In this document: piece by piece, positions 30,167 through 42,500 of the stretch
How positions within the stretch are numbered: the first letter of the stretch is position 1
How the letters are laid out: every line of letters begins with the position of its first letter
NCBI GenBank assembly: GCA_023105745.1
Contig: JALGQZ010000018.1
Location: 22,342,132 to 22,406,131 of the forward strand
Source of the DNA: Austropuccinia psidii
Lineage: Eukaryota; Basidiomycota; Pucciniomycetes; Pucciniales; Sphaerophragmiaceae
Reading direction: 5' to 3'
DNA: 64,000 nt
Notes under the pieces: model-generated
The model's input: only the letters and a program-made list of their open reading frames with translations
Told to the model about the DNA's origin: nothing
Database searches by the model: none
Translations under genes and position numbers: made by a program

Positions 30167-33100
30167 GTTCTATTCTAGGTTATTTTTGGTGTAGAAGCCA
30201 ATAATAATTTTAATTTTAGTCTTGTTCATAAAAATAATAGATAAGATCAATTTTAATAAATTTTTCTCTTAAGATCATTTGACAAGTTGAGTATTGACTT
30301 GATTCAATATATAAGAAATAATATGTGACCTTATGAATATGACATACATACCTCACAGGCCCATAACTAGAAAGAGTCTTCCAAGCCCTTTTACTCAAAT
30401 TCTGTCATTAGTATTCAAGTTTAATTAATATTTCTAATTAAATTTTGAAATCTATTTTCTCTATCTGGCTCCAATTACCTTTTTTTCATTCTTTTTGAGT
30501 AAAAAATCATGTTTATATTCAGAAAGAACTTTACATAATCAAGATTAAAGATAAATTAAATAATATTTCAAAATTTAAATACAAAAGAATAACATAATTC
30601 CCGGATCCAATAGCCTTAAAATAAAAGTCATGCTTGAAACTGTGATCACAGCATTTATCCATATAAGATTTTGAATTTCTAAAAAAAAAGTGATTTTTTA
30701 CTTAAAAAAACATAACATTCATTTTTGAATATATTTGAAATAGGAATTTAGCTTTAAAAAAAATCCCATAGTTTAATCTTATACCTATTATGTAGTTACA
30801 GAGATCCATTATTCCAATATATATAAGAAAATTGACTTATTAATCAATTTTCTAAAACAGTGAGATGTTTTTGTATTTAAATACAGATAAACTTTATTTT
30901 CCATTTATCCCGAAGCTGAAAACAGATTACCAAATTATTTTTTAACCTATAGTTAAGCTTCTTTAAGTATCAAGAGCCAACTCAGTGCTAGAGATGGAAT
31001 TCAAATAAATAATTTAAATAAAAATAATCTTGAAATGATTACTAAAGAGAATCATCTTTATCAACAAAAACAGCACTTCTTTTAACAAAGTGAAGCTATA
31101 TGGTTTCTTTTTGGAAATTCTTTGATTACCGGGATAGTTTTGCTGAATACTATCAGCGATCATGGTTATCATGATCATTGGATTGATATTTTTGACTTTG
31201 ATTAGCTTAGAGCTTATTTATAAATTAACAATTAACTTGAGATCTTATCCTAAATTAAATTATTATTATTATTATTTACCCAATAATAGTATTTTTCTTT
31301 AATATTTTTGAAATCACAACCAAATTTAAATTAAGTATTGGTAAATAATCTCAATTTCCAAGTATTAATGTTCTTTTTCTCCTAAATATTTTAATTTCCT
31401 GAAAATCTAAAGTAAGTTTAAATTTCTGGGGTAAACATTTGAGGTTGAAAAATAAATGATTTCAGATAGAAATTGAATTAACTTTTTCAATTAAAGTTGT
31501 GATGATTTTTACCACAGCAAAGCACAAGATAATTTAAACAATGGCTTTTCTGGGTGTAAGAATTATAAGTTCTTGTTCTGTGTGGAGGTGTACTGATTCA
31601 TTTTTGGTTTTGCTTCCTCTGCGGCGTTTTTCTTTCAATAGAAATTTGGAGATTTTATCAAAAGAATTCTTTCCTTTTATTAATATTCACTTGAGGCCAG
31701 TAACTTCATACTATTTAACAATGTGAACTATTGTATGAGTAACTGGTATTTGAGACCGGATATGAGGTAAGCTTCTTTTAAGCTCTTTTCTTTTCCTAGC
31801 TGTGAGATAAATAGTCTTCCATACATGTGATCACAAGGTCAATTTTTCAATGGGAACCTTTTTCTTCAAAAGGAATATATCAATTTAGTCAAGTTATGAA
31901 TTTCTACCAGGCTTTTAAATTACACAATACATGATCAGCTTAGCTTGTTCCTTGATTCTCATAACACTCAAAATTGATTTCTGATGGATATATTCTGGAA
32001 AATTAAGGCATTAATTCGGACCAATTTGTCAGGTGCAATCCTTTGGTAAGTTTTCATACACAAATCAGATTGTTTCTGGGTTCTCTGAGGAATATTGAAC
32101 ATTAATCTTGGAGCATAGAAGTTAATAATTAATATTTTTGCCATAAGTAATAACTTGAAGAAGCGCTTGGTGATTTATTCCAGAAGAGATACAATTAATG
32201 TCTTGAAATTTAGCTGTTCTTCAGTTTATCAGTCACTTTGTTGTATCATCTTTTTTTTTACTACAACTCTAGGAGCTATTTTACCACGTAGATTTTTGAT
32301 GATTTTGAAAAACCATAAACCAAGAGTAACCTTTCTAATTATATCATATAATAATTCTTTTTTGGGAAAGATGAAGGCTGTTGAGAACTGGAATACTCAT
32401 ACGATGGAGCAGTCGTAAATGATGAATTTATATAAATGGTACAGCAATAAGGAAGGGAATGATAAAGAATCTCAAGTTCAGGTTCCTTAAATAGCATGGA
32501 TATGTGTGATGAGGGAGACAAGTATTACCTGTTCTTTTTTTAATCACAATTAAACTGCGATGCCTAGCCTCAAAGGTCTTTACCATGACATATTTAATTA
32601 TTGTTTTATAGGCATCTTTTGCCTTTGAATTCATAAAATCTGGTTTATCCCTAAAATAAGATATTTCAGTTCATGATTCCAGTTTCATTTCATAATTACA
32701 ATTAGCCTCAAACCTAATCTATACTCTTACCACGATTTATATAGCCATTAGTGCTATGATACAGTAGTAAACTGAGTCTATATTACTTAGTTTTGATATT
32801 TATCAAGCTTGATAACCTTTGAGGCTATCTAATGAGACAATGCTCGTACTCTAGGGTATCCATTATCTATCGTTTTCTTTGCTTCAAATGTGCGTTAAAA
32901 AATACTTCAAGTTTTATTATCATCAATACATATACCATTTGAAAATAAAAAATGTATTTTGAGCTATGAGCATATGAATTAGGCCCACGGAAGACCTTTA
33001 TATTGAGTATATTGGTCGTTAAAATAAAATTAAACAATTAGTTTTTTATTTTCCAATTGATTTAAGAAATGAAAATCTTGAAATATAAAAAATAAACCAT

Positions 33101-34189
33101 ATATTGTAATAAAGTGAATAATAAAAGAGTTAATTTAATAAATGATTCAAATCTTAATAAATAGAAATCTAATCATCAAATTCTAAAAGAAAATTTGAGT
33201 AGTGATCTGAAACTCCTAAATTCTTAACCCTTTTTTGTTTTTTGTTTACAATTTAAAAGGTTTTTATTCAATTTGTCAAAGTTCCAATATTCCTAGTTTT
33301 TTTTAAAAACTTTCCTTTGAGTTTTTCCAAACAAAAGGTTTTAGTTCTCATTTTCTACCACAGACTTTCATTGAGAACATACTTCAATTGTTTTGAAATT
33401 ATTTTAAATTTTAGAAAGAGAATTAAGCCATCTTGAAAAAATTGCTAGTCATAATGAAAAGATTTTTTGGGGAAAATTTAATCATTTTCTCGACTTTCAG
33501 TCCCAAATTATTATTTATTTCCGCTTCCAATATGTGAAAACAATATCGGAGCGTTGTTTTAAGAAACATACTGACTTCTGTTTTGCTTATCAAATTAAGT
33601 TTGAAGCAAGTTCTGGTGTCTTTCCTTGAATCTTCGAGTAAAAAAACTTAATTTAACTAGATGTTTGATATGTCTCATTCATGCATGTGATAGATATTTT
33701 GGATCAAAAAATGTATTTTCCAAACAGCAGCGAATTTTGAGGCGTGACGGATCCTAAAAACAAACTTTTGGGTTTTACTTGATGCTCAGTGGTTGAGTGT
33801 GGTACTTTGTTTCGTGAGGGAAGGGATTTTTTAGTTGATTGTCTGCAGGGATGAGTTATTCACCCACACAACCAGTCAAGTGAGGATCATCGTTGTGGAT
33901 TCACTTGCACTCATAGCTGATGGTTTGTCCCAATGCAGAATGCTGGCCTAAGTACTCATAGGAATCGAAATAATTTTGTTGAAGATAGGAGGAGATTGCA
34001 CAAGCCAAGACTAGGTTGGCATACAAACTTCCGTCGAGAAAATGTTCTATTCTTTTACCACGGGGAAGTATTTGTTACCTTGATTGTCTGCTATTGTTCT
34101 CATTAGTTGTTTATCATGATTGCTAGCTCGATTTTTTCTTGATGAAGCTTTGTTTGACCGACAGAAATTTGAACTAGCCCGGAGTCTGC
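30167..34189. other. AT-rich stretch without assignable genes
   Basis: Long A/T runs, short scattered ORFs of 60-90 codons without recognisable domains (30216-30398, 31541-31726, 32155-32418, 32428-32634) and no LTR or TIR boundaries that I could pair. Base composition rises near 33.8 kb towards the gene-bearing part. The short ORFs are most likely chance. Confidence 0.5.
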
Positions 34190-34740
34190 CTACACCCACC
34201 CCGGAGGGCGATGCACTTTATTAAGATTAGTATGGCGGAAAAAACACCTACCGCTTCACACTGCAGCACATTCCGAAAAACAAGCAGAGCAACGCCGACG
34301 AAAACGCACAAACTAAACCGGCAGGCCGACGGAGAGCTCTGAAGAGCTGGGGCGGACTCGATGGACGCTTGCTTTGTCTTGCCCGCTTTAGTGGGGTTGG
34401 ACTGGATGACCCAACGGTGCCTGCACGATTCCTAGGATGCCCTCGTGCTGTCAAAGGAAGCATGGAGTCTTGTGTGGCCGACGCATGCTACGAGCCACTC
34501 AGAAATCACGGAGCTTGGAGCATAGCTTTCTTGAGAGGCTGCTCATTCGTGGAGCTGGACGCTCTGCGCCAGCTTCGCTGCCTTTGACACCACAGGGCCA
34601 GGGTGTCCCAGCAAAAGCAAGATGGGGGTGGCTAAGAGCATGGCTTCCATCCTGGTCTTCAAAAGGCGAAAGTCTAGAGCTGCTTTTGCCGCTGGCGATG
34701 GCTGGCTGAAAAGCAGCTGCCACATTTCATCAATAATAAC
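34190..34740. other. GC-rich island next to the host gene
   Basis: About 550 bp with clearly more G+C than the AT-rich surroundings, with sharp edges. Open frames run on both strands (plus 34369-34587 and 34437-34709; minus 34248-34463 and 34499-34725), as often happens in GC-rich DNA, so they are weak evidence of coding. It could hold the first exon(s) of the gene at 34769-36585 or a short minus-strand gene ending at the AATAAA at 34217-34222. Confidence 0.55.
34248..34463 (-). CDS. possible small ORF with hydrophobic C-terminus
   Basis: 71 codons, starting MLPLTARGHPRNRAG. It is Arg/Ser/Pro-rich and ends in a hydrophobic segment (LVCAFSSALLCLFFGMCC) followed by SVKR. A minus-strand AATAAA lies 26 bases past the stop (34217-34222). 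No homology recognised. It may be an exon, or an accident of GC-rich sequence; an overlapping plus-strand ORF competes. Confidence 0.2.
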   Translation of the reverse strand: MLPLTARGHPRNRAGTVGSSSPTPLKRARQSKRPSSPPQLFRALRRPAGLVCAFSSALLCLFFGMCCSVKR

Positions 34741-34768
34741 GCAAATGCATTTTGCTTTAATTGCTCAG

Positions 34769-36585
34769 GATCTTACTGGACTCCTAACTTCTGGGCTGAG
34801 CTTTTCAAAACTGCATGTTCGGTGAGTTTTCCCATATATATTCGCAGCCCATCTGCGCTCAGCAACCTGCTGGAACAAACGATTTCAATCTGTACCACTT
34901 TTCTCCAATCTTTCGAGAAACACTGCATCCAAGAATCGAGGAAGGCCGTGAATTCAAGCCTTGCTGAACTTCAACTGATGTGGTCCAAGTAAGTTCACTA
35001 GCTGTCTATAGCTCGTGTAGGAAGAAACTATCGAGAGAATCTAAGCTTTTATTGAGGTCTTTCGAAGGAACAGCGTCCAGTCAGCTCCTTCTTGCGATGT
35101 CCTTAAATCGAAAAGAAAAAAATTGAGCAAACTTCCTCACAGGTGCATTTTTCGAACCGAACCAGACAGTTTCCAACCTGATGCAACGAAGCTAAAATCT
35201 CTATCAATTTTCTCAAAACCGTCACTTTTTTTTCGGAGATGTCTGCGTAAAATGTCTTCCAAATCCGACCCATCAACTTCCTTCACACGGCAGCTTGAAG
35301 CAGCATCATTCCCTTCCCTCTGCTTGGCCACATCTTCTGTGGTGTATGGAGAAGCTCAAGAACCTTCGAACGGTGATATCTTCGACCGTCCCTCCAACAT
35401 TCCCAGAAATGACTTCCAACTCGCTGAGGACCTAGTAGACCCACAAACACCTTTGAAAAACACGGTACGTCTTTCATTTTACTGCTGAATCCATCTCATA
35501 GCAAGTCCCAAGTATCTAACGAAAGAGTTATACCAGACTTTTGTACACACTGTTCCAGATAATTCGCCACTTCCGCTCTCGCAAAGTTATTCTGATATTC
35601 CTGTCTATCTACATCCGTCGGTAAGACCTTTCGCTTGTGATCATAAATAAATGTGCCAAAAATACTTACCAATAGCGAAAATTTTGTTGAATTGCTTTCA
35701 GTTTGAGATGCCTCTCTCTCACCTACCACATTCTGAAATCTTGGGTTCGCCTTCACACATTATAATGGTCCTGCCAGAGTCCCAGCGTCCTCTAGAAGAA
35801 TCAAACTTAGATCCCCAACTACTTCAAGCCGATCTCTTCTCTGACTGTCAAAGATTTGAATTCTTAATTAAAAAGTTTAATTTGAGAACTAAATTTGTCA
35901 GACGTCACCGAGCTCGATACCAACAAACACTTTCAATTATTTGGGAGGATCCTGTTTCCGAGATTGACTCAAAAAATGGTAGAGCTTTCTAAAAAGTTGA
36001 TCTATCTTTCAAACAAACAGGACCAACTTTCATGACGCGTTCTTATTTTGTTTTCACATAGATGAGCAGATGTCTATTATGGAGGGCGTTGACAGCCATC
36101 GCATTTTGTTACCAGGACTTGAGGATTCTGCTGAAATAAACTGCTTCCCTTCAAACCAAAGCGCGGATTCTTTGCACCTGCAAACAAAAACAATCCCAAC
36201 CAATTCGCCGCAACTTTCACACCCTCCGCCAAGTGAGCAACCTTGGAACAGGTCTCGGCCTCTCGATCCAGTTCAGACAGAAAGTCTTTGTAAGCCGAGC
36301 GTCTCTGAACAAAGGTTGGGAAACCCTCGCTTGATCTTGGCTGCTTTGTTTGACTTGCTTGAAGATGATACTAAATCGACACCTAAAAGAAAGCCTTCAG
36401 TAAAGAAGACATCAGCTTTTAAAAAGTCAGTTCTTCTTAGGCCTAGCCCCTCTTTACTTCACTTGCTGTTGTGGTCAAGTAACAAGTTGATTACGTCAAT
36501 GAAAAGGAGATATTTGTTTTGGTTAGTTTGCATAATCTTATTTCTCGAAAATCTGAAGGATTTTGACGAAAAGACAAAGAGCTGA
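34769..36585 (+). CDS. spliced host gene of unknown function, last five exons (482 codons)
   Basis: Five exons join in frame: 34769-34988, 35143-35464, 35513-35620, 35702-35978 and 36062-36585 (stop TGA). The introns have GT...AG ends and fungal lengths (154, 48, 81 and 83 bp) with donors GTAAGT, GTACGT, GTAAGA and GTAGAG. Phases 2, 0, 0 and 1 are each matched by the next exon, which chance would rarely allow. The product is hydrophilic and Ser/Pro-rich with a basic helical patch (residues ~270-290, FNLRTKFVRRHRARYQQ), a Pro-rich stretch (~345-360), a Lys-rich stretch (~415) and one hydrophobic segment near the C-terminus (LFWLVCIILFL, ~460-470) that could be a tail anchor. The start codon and first exon(s) are unresolved: an AG at 34767-34768 is my chosen acceptor, and upstream frames are blocked by TAG at about 34674. 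No family recognised. Confidence 0.7.
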
Positions 36586-39500
36586 TGAGTTCTCAGCTGT
36601 TAGGTTTCCTTTAACCATGGCTCGTATTGGTAACTCGAAAACACGCTGAAAAAAACCGGCGCCTTTTTCAAGCCTTGCGCCTCCACTCTTCTCAAACCTG
36701 TCGTTCTGTGTACTATTTTTATTTCATCTTTTGCGTTGTAGAAAACAAGTATCTGTAGTTCAATCAAGTCACTTCTATATTTTATCATTAATATTTCATA
36801 TACCATTGCTAAACTCCAAAACACGATCAAGAGCTTATAAAGGCTAAATTCTCGCGTATATCTTCAATCCTCTCTTGAATAAAGATTTAATTTCGTAATT
36901 CGATAAACACCTTTCGGGACAAAACTGAACACAAGATTTTTTTGTTCACCCTGTAGAAAAGGCAATTATTGAAACACGTTTTTTTTGTTGGAAAATTTGA
37001 ATAAAAACTTCGCTTAAATTATTTCGCCTATTTTTCCCTCAAGGTAGATATATATACCAACGAGGACGAACTCTTGTTTTAAGCCTTTTTTCAGTTGAAA
37101 TTTAAATTTTAAACCAGTTTTGATGCAAACCAAGCCTGAAAAATGTTTTTTTTTGGTGAAGGAAGAAGAGGAATGGCAAAAATAAGTGAGTATTGTGAGG
37201 TTCTGGACACATAACACTTTTTTGGAAAGAATTTTAGAAGAAGAAACTATTAAACCTTCAATTTAAAAGAATTTAGTTGTAATATTATGAGATTCATGAG
37301 CTTTTTATTGCGGTACATATATAGACATATGTAGAGCAATCAAAAGCATTAACTTATAAGACGCAAGGTTCTTGAGGAATAATCATCATAAATAACTATA
37401 TTGAGGTAAAAAATGTTAAATTGATTGCGCTTTTATAATTCTAAAAAATTTCAGCCACTCATGGAGTACAATAATATCAGGAATTGGATAGTGTGAGCAT
37501 GAATTTCAAGCCTGAAACAATACTTTATGCTTAACTATCAAAACCATATCTAAGTAAATAAGTGGGAATTAATCATTACCTCCATTTGAGACAATTCTAG
37601 CTCATTCTGAATAGTAGTGCCTCAAGAAAGTCAGTTTGTGTTAGTAAGATAAGTATAAAGTGATTTTAAAGAAATGATATAAAGTAAAATAGATCAAAAA
37701 TATATTCCTATTAATTTCCTCATAACACAGGAGATTAAATTCTTAAATAAAGCTTATTCAACAAGACTTATTTTATCTTAAACAGCTTATCACTAAGCTA
37801 TGATTTTTAACTAAAAATCATTTAATAAACTAATTTCTCTCTTATCAGTTATCATTAAAAGACAAATTTAATGTTCTAAATTATTTTCTCAATATCTCTA
37901 TTGAGAATGATGAGAAATACATATAAATATTATAATTACTTGAGATTTTGTATTATAATGATCGGAGTTAATGATTAATTATAAATAAATGAGAGGTCTA
38001 TTTCAAGATTAATCAGTTTTAGCTTTCAATTCAAATTTATTAATATCTTATTTATATTTTCAAATTAAGCTCCTGTATTAATTGTTTTACAGTCTTTCCA
38101 ACCTCACTTTAATAATGATACCTTATACTAAAGGTTTCTTTCTTAGTAAATGCTATGAATTCTTTTGATTTTTGATCCTAGATCACTTTTAGATAGATTT
38201 TAATACCAATGGAAATATTAAATAAATCAATCAAAAAATTATCAATTTTTCCCATTCATAATAGAATTCTTACAAAAGAAGATTAAAACGGAATCATTGT
38301 TTATCAAACTTGATAATATTGAAATAAGTGATTTAATATAGTTTTAATTTTTTTTATAAATTTCAAATAAAAGGAACATACTTTAAGATAAGAAGCTCCT
38401 TGAAAATAATAGTGATAATTAGAAATTATTAAAATTAAAAGAAAAAATTCAATTAAAATCTCACCAAATATATTTATTACAATTGAATTTTTTCAATTTG
38501 GATTGATGATCTATCTGTGTTCTTAATTCTCAAAGATCCATCTGTGATCTCAATTGTCAAAGATTTAAATAATTTAGGCTTTAAAATTGAGATAGTAATT
38601 CTTAAGATATAACATTTTATTCCCTTTGATTTCAAAGTTAATTTCATATTTCTTACCTTAGGTTATTAGTTGTGCTTATACATTTAGGTTATAGTGTTAT
38701 TTTATCTTATCATGAATTTATATATTTACTTTGTCTTAGATTGATTCATTATTTTAATTAATATTAATATGCGTAATGACAAAGATAGATTTAGATGAAA
38801 AATAATTATCTAAATTGATATTTAAAAATTATACATATTTCATCTATTTATTTTCTAGATTCTTTTTGGATTCTTTTATTGATAAATATGATTAAAAATT
38901 AATACATTTTGGCAAGCTTTTCTCTATGAACAAAAAGAAATATTTTGAGAAAACTTGGAGATATATCTCATTCATTTTCCTGTTAAAGCAAAAAGAATTT
39001 CCAGCATAGCACTATCATTTTTGAAGAAAATTGTGATTTTTAGGACAGTTCAGGGCGCATAGTAAATGAGAAAACTTTCAAGGAACCATGAGTACCAAAT
39101 ATCCTATTAAAAAATCTTCATAGGCTAGATTATTTTGTGGTTCATTCTCACAACTTATTCTCAACAAAATTGAATATAAATATAGTTCTCCAGGATCAAT
39201 GAGCTAAAACCTTTAGCTTAAAAAAAGGACAACTTGATTAATTTTCATAAAAAGGCTTCAGACCTCTCATTGTAAAAGATCTCTGAAAAATACCTTTTTT
39301 ATTTTGGAGTATGAAGATAAAGTATAAAGATACCTTCGAAGTCAAGACACATATTCCTATTGATATTTGCAAGTTAAAATAAAGTCAATGCGTACTTGAA
39401 AGTAAAAGCATGATTTTTATCTATTTGATAAAGAGTCTGGGTGACTCTGGAAATAAATCTTCAACCTCTCTTTTGGAAAAAAGGAGTTAAAAGTATTTCT

Positions 39501-42500
39501 TGTATTAAATTAATAATAACCCCGATTTAACAATTTCATTGAACATAACCAATATATCCTTAAAAGAATACATTAAACTCCATGAAATGAGCCAATATCC
39601 CTTGCAAGATTATCAAGGACTATTAATATAAATACTGATTATTATATTCTCAAGCCTAGTAATCATATATTTCAGATTTTAATTACAATTTCCTCAATAA
39701 GCTGAAGATTTGTATAGAACCTTCCTTGAATAGATTATCTTCATACTTCAGTTTTTGGCTGGAAATTTCATTCACTATATATTCTCATTTTAGTAATTCC
39801 CATTTTTCTTGACTAATGAATTTATTAGCTTGGTACAGCATTCTAAAAACACTAAGAATATTTTCTTTACTAAGAGATATCATTTTTAATTGTTTTGATT
39901 TCAAAGATAGATGTTCCTCAATTCATCTTTCTTGATACTAAGTATCCAAAATAAGATGTAATTCTCTAATGTTCAGTTTTCACACCATCATTAGTACTCA
40001 GGTAAATTAATTTTCCATACTTAAAAATAAGTGTGTGGATGCAGTATTTGATGAAATTCTTGATGATTGATATAATAATATGATAAAACCAGTAGTACCT
40101 CTTCCCTATAAATCCATTAAAATGATAAAAATCGAAATAATAACAGTTTACTGTGATTCAGCCGGTAGTTTTTTCACCTCTGTGCTCTAGTAGCCAAGAT
40201 GAGTACAATGATGATGAAAAAGCTGACTCTTTCAAAGAATGAAGCTGTTTTGTTGAGATTTCTAAGGAATTTGTACTTATGATATGTTAAGGTATTGACC
40301 ATGAGAAAACTGGAAACACACGACAGAGGTTGTTTCATTTGGAAAGTAGCTTGGACCCAGGCGTCTGTTCTTGTACTTCACGTTAGAACTAGGTTTAACA
40401 TGGAAATCCAATATTTTTTTTTCTTACAGCCACTTCTAAGCCAATAAAATATTTCAGAATTCCATTGTTTCATTCTACATCTGCGTGGATATTAGAAATG
40501 TTACTTATTTTATTTCAATTTAATTGAAGTATTAATATTTTACAAAAAGAATTTCCCTTTCCTCTATTAATTCAATCCAAATGTCATTGAATATAAATAT
40601 TTAAGCCTATAGCTTTATTTTAATCTGAAATATTATTTCTCCCTTTTTACTCCCCTCAGGAAAAAGCTCCCAAGTAAAAAAAAGTTTACCTGAAATTATT
40701 TTCTCCATTGCTAATTTATGATAAAGCATCAAATCATATTACCCGGAAATAATGCTTCAAATGTGAGCTATCTTGGGTAGAGACCATACCATAAGTCACG
40801 TATGTATAAATATTCTTATTTTAAAAGAAATATATTCTTTGAAAATATTATAGATCAACTTAAAAGCTGTTTTGATTTTTCTTGAACAAAATATAAGATA
40901 AAGAGCAATTCATTTCTTGTTTACTTGAATATTTATGATCACTTAGTCAAAGTGATTTACTTTCTGCTTATTTCATCTCTACTGAAAATAATAAAAAGAA
41001 ATGAAAGTCTCATAATGAACAAAAACATTCCCTTTCATTTATTTCATTGCTTTATTATTATTACTATTTTTCTTCTCATTTTCTTATGTATTCTCTGGAG
41101 GGTTATTGAATTTTTCAAATGTTTTTTGAATAAATTACGCTGAGAAGGACAGTATAGCCTCTTAGTGTGAAATATTTAACTATAATTCACATTTTTACAG
41201 TAAGAGAATCTAAACAGCCTCGGAGTGTCAAAGGGTTGACAATTTTTGAATCCTTTACAGTAGGAGGCCCCCATAAGCCTATTTTTACTCTAATTTTTGA
41301 AAAAACTTTCATAATCTGAAAAATATCAGCAAATTTTGAAGAAAAAACTTAGAAAATAAAAAAATTAAAAAACTAGTAAAATGATAAAATAATGTTATAA
41401 TCATATTGAGGGTTATAAATCTATTCAAAAGTGATAATAATAGTTGTATTGAACAAAATACTCAATCAAAAAATAGTTTTATAAAATAATCAGACTTGAA
41501 TCACGGTCTAAAAGCTATAAAAAATCAAAATTTATAAAAAATAAGAAAGATAAATGATCCTTATACTAATAAAATGAATATAATAAAGAATAAATTTTTT
41601 GTTTTTTCATATTTTTGATGAATATTCTTAATTTTTCTTTCTTTTTCTTTTTTTTTTGTTGTTTGAACTACTCTTGGAACATGAACAATAACTTCAATAT
41701 AATTCCTCCTTTTATTAATTGGTACTTATTTTTCTAAAGAAAGTAATACCAATACTGTGGTATTTCATGTCAAACCTTTGGGAGAACTTATTCAAAAAAC
41801 ATCTCAATATTTTACTGATCCTTCAAAGAAAAAATTCCAATTTTCTTCAAATACCATTACGAACATCAACCTCTCCTCTGAAGGTATTTTACCTCATTTA
41901 TTATGGACGGGTGTAATTGAAAGAAGGGAATAGATATTGATTAAAATAAAGTCAAATATAGATAAGTTAGAAATTGAAAACTTGTCTCTCAACATTCAAG
42001 ATTTTTCAGTTGTATCAACATGCTACAAATGTAACTTTTCTTTAAACCTTACCATTTTTCTTATTCGGAAACTGATACAGTTTTCTATTTAAATACATGA
42101 ATAATGCCTTTAATAAAGTGTAATCTGAATCATAAGCATTCATATCCCCATAATTAGTATTTTTATCAAGAAATACATAAGTGAAATAGAGATCTTGTAC
42201 ACACAAATAGTTGATTATTGAAAAGGAGAATGAAGAATTTGATATGTGATTTGAATGATCAAGGGAATCTGGTTTTATAAGGCTTTGACGCATCATTTTC
42301 ATCATTCCAAGCTCAGTGAAAAAATATTTTGTATTCAGTTTCGTTTCATCTTTGAAAAGAAGATTACTCAAATTTATACTTGAATTTTTCCATTCAGAAT
42401 AAAAATTAGATATATTGAGAAGAAATTTCTATATATTCTACATTAAGAATATCAGAAAAATATTTAAACAATATTCCATAAATAGAAATATAAAAATCTA

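Noticed and set aside
30167..34189. A further host gene in the 31.5-32.6 kb ORFs
   Set aside because: Several short ORFs on both strands, but I could not join any of them by GT-AG introns in a consistent frame.
34248..34463. Resemblance of a short minus-strand stretch (TCATCCAGTCCAACCCC) to vertebrate CR1 LINEs, hinting at contamination
   Set aside because: Only about 17-30 bases look alike, from memory, and the surroundings do not fit; too little to claim foreign origin without a search.
35496..35756. 86-codon minus-strand ORF opposite the host gene
   Set aside because: It lies opposite exons and introns whose plus-strand splicing is consistent; most likely a shadow.
42042..42371. 109-codon minus-strand ORF
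   Set aside because: No motif, no splice partners, biased to AT-rich codons, and no support from neighbours; could be chance.
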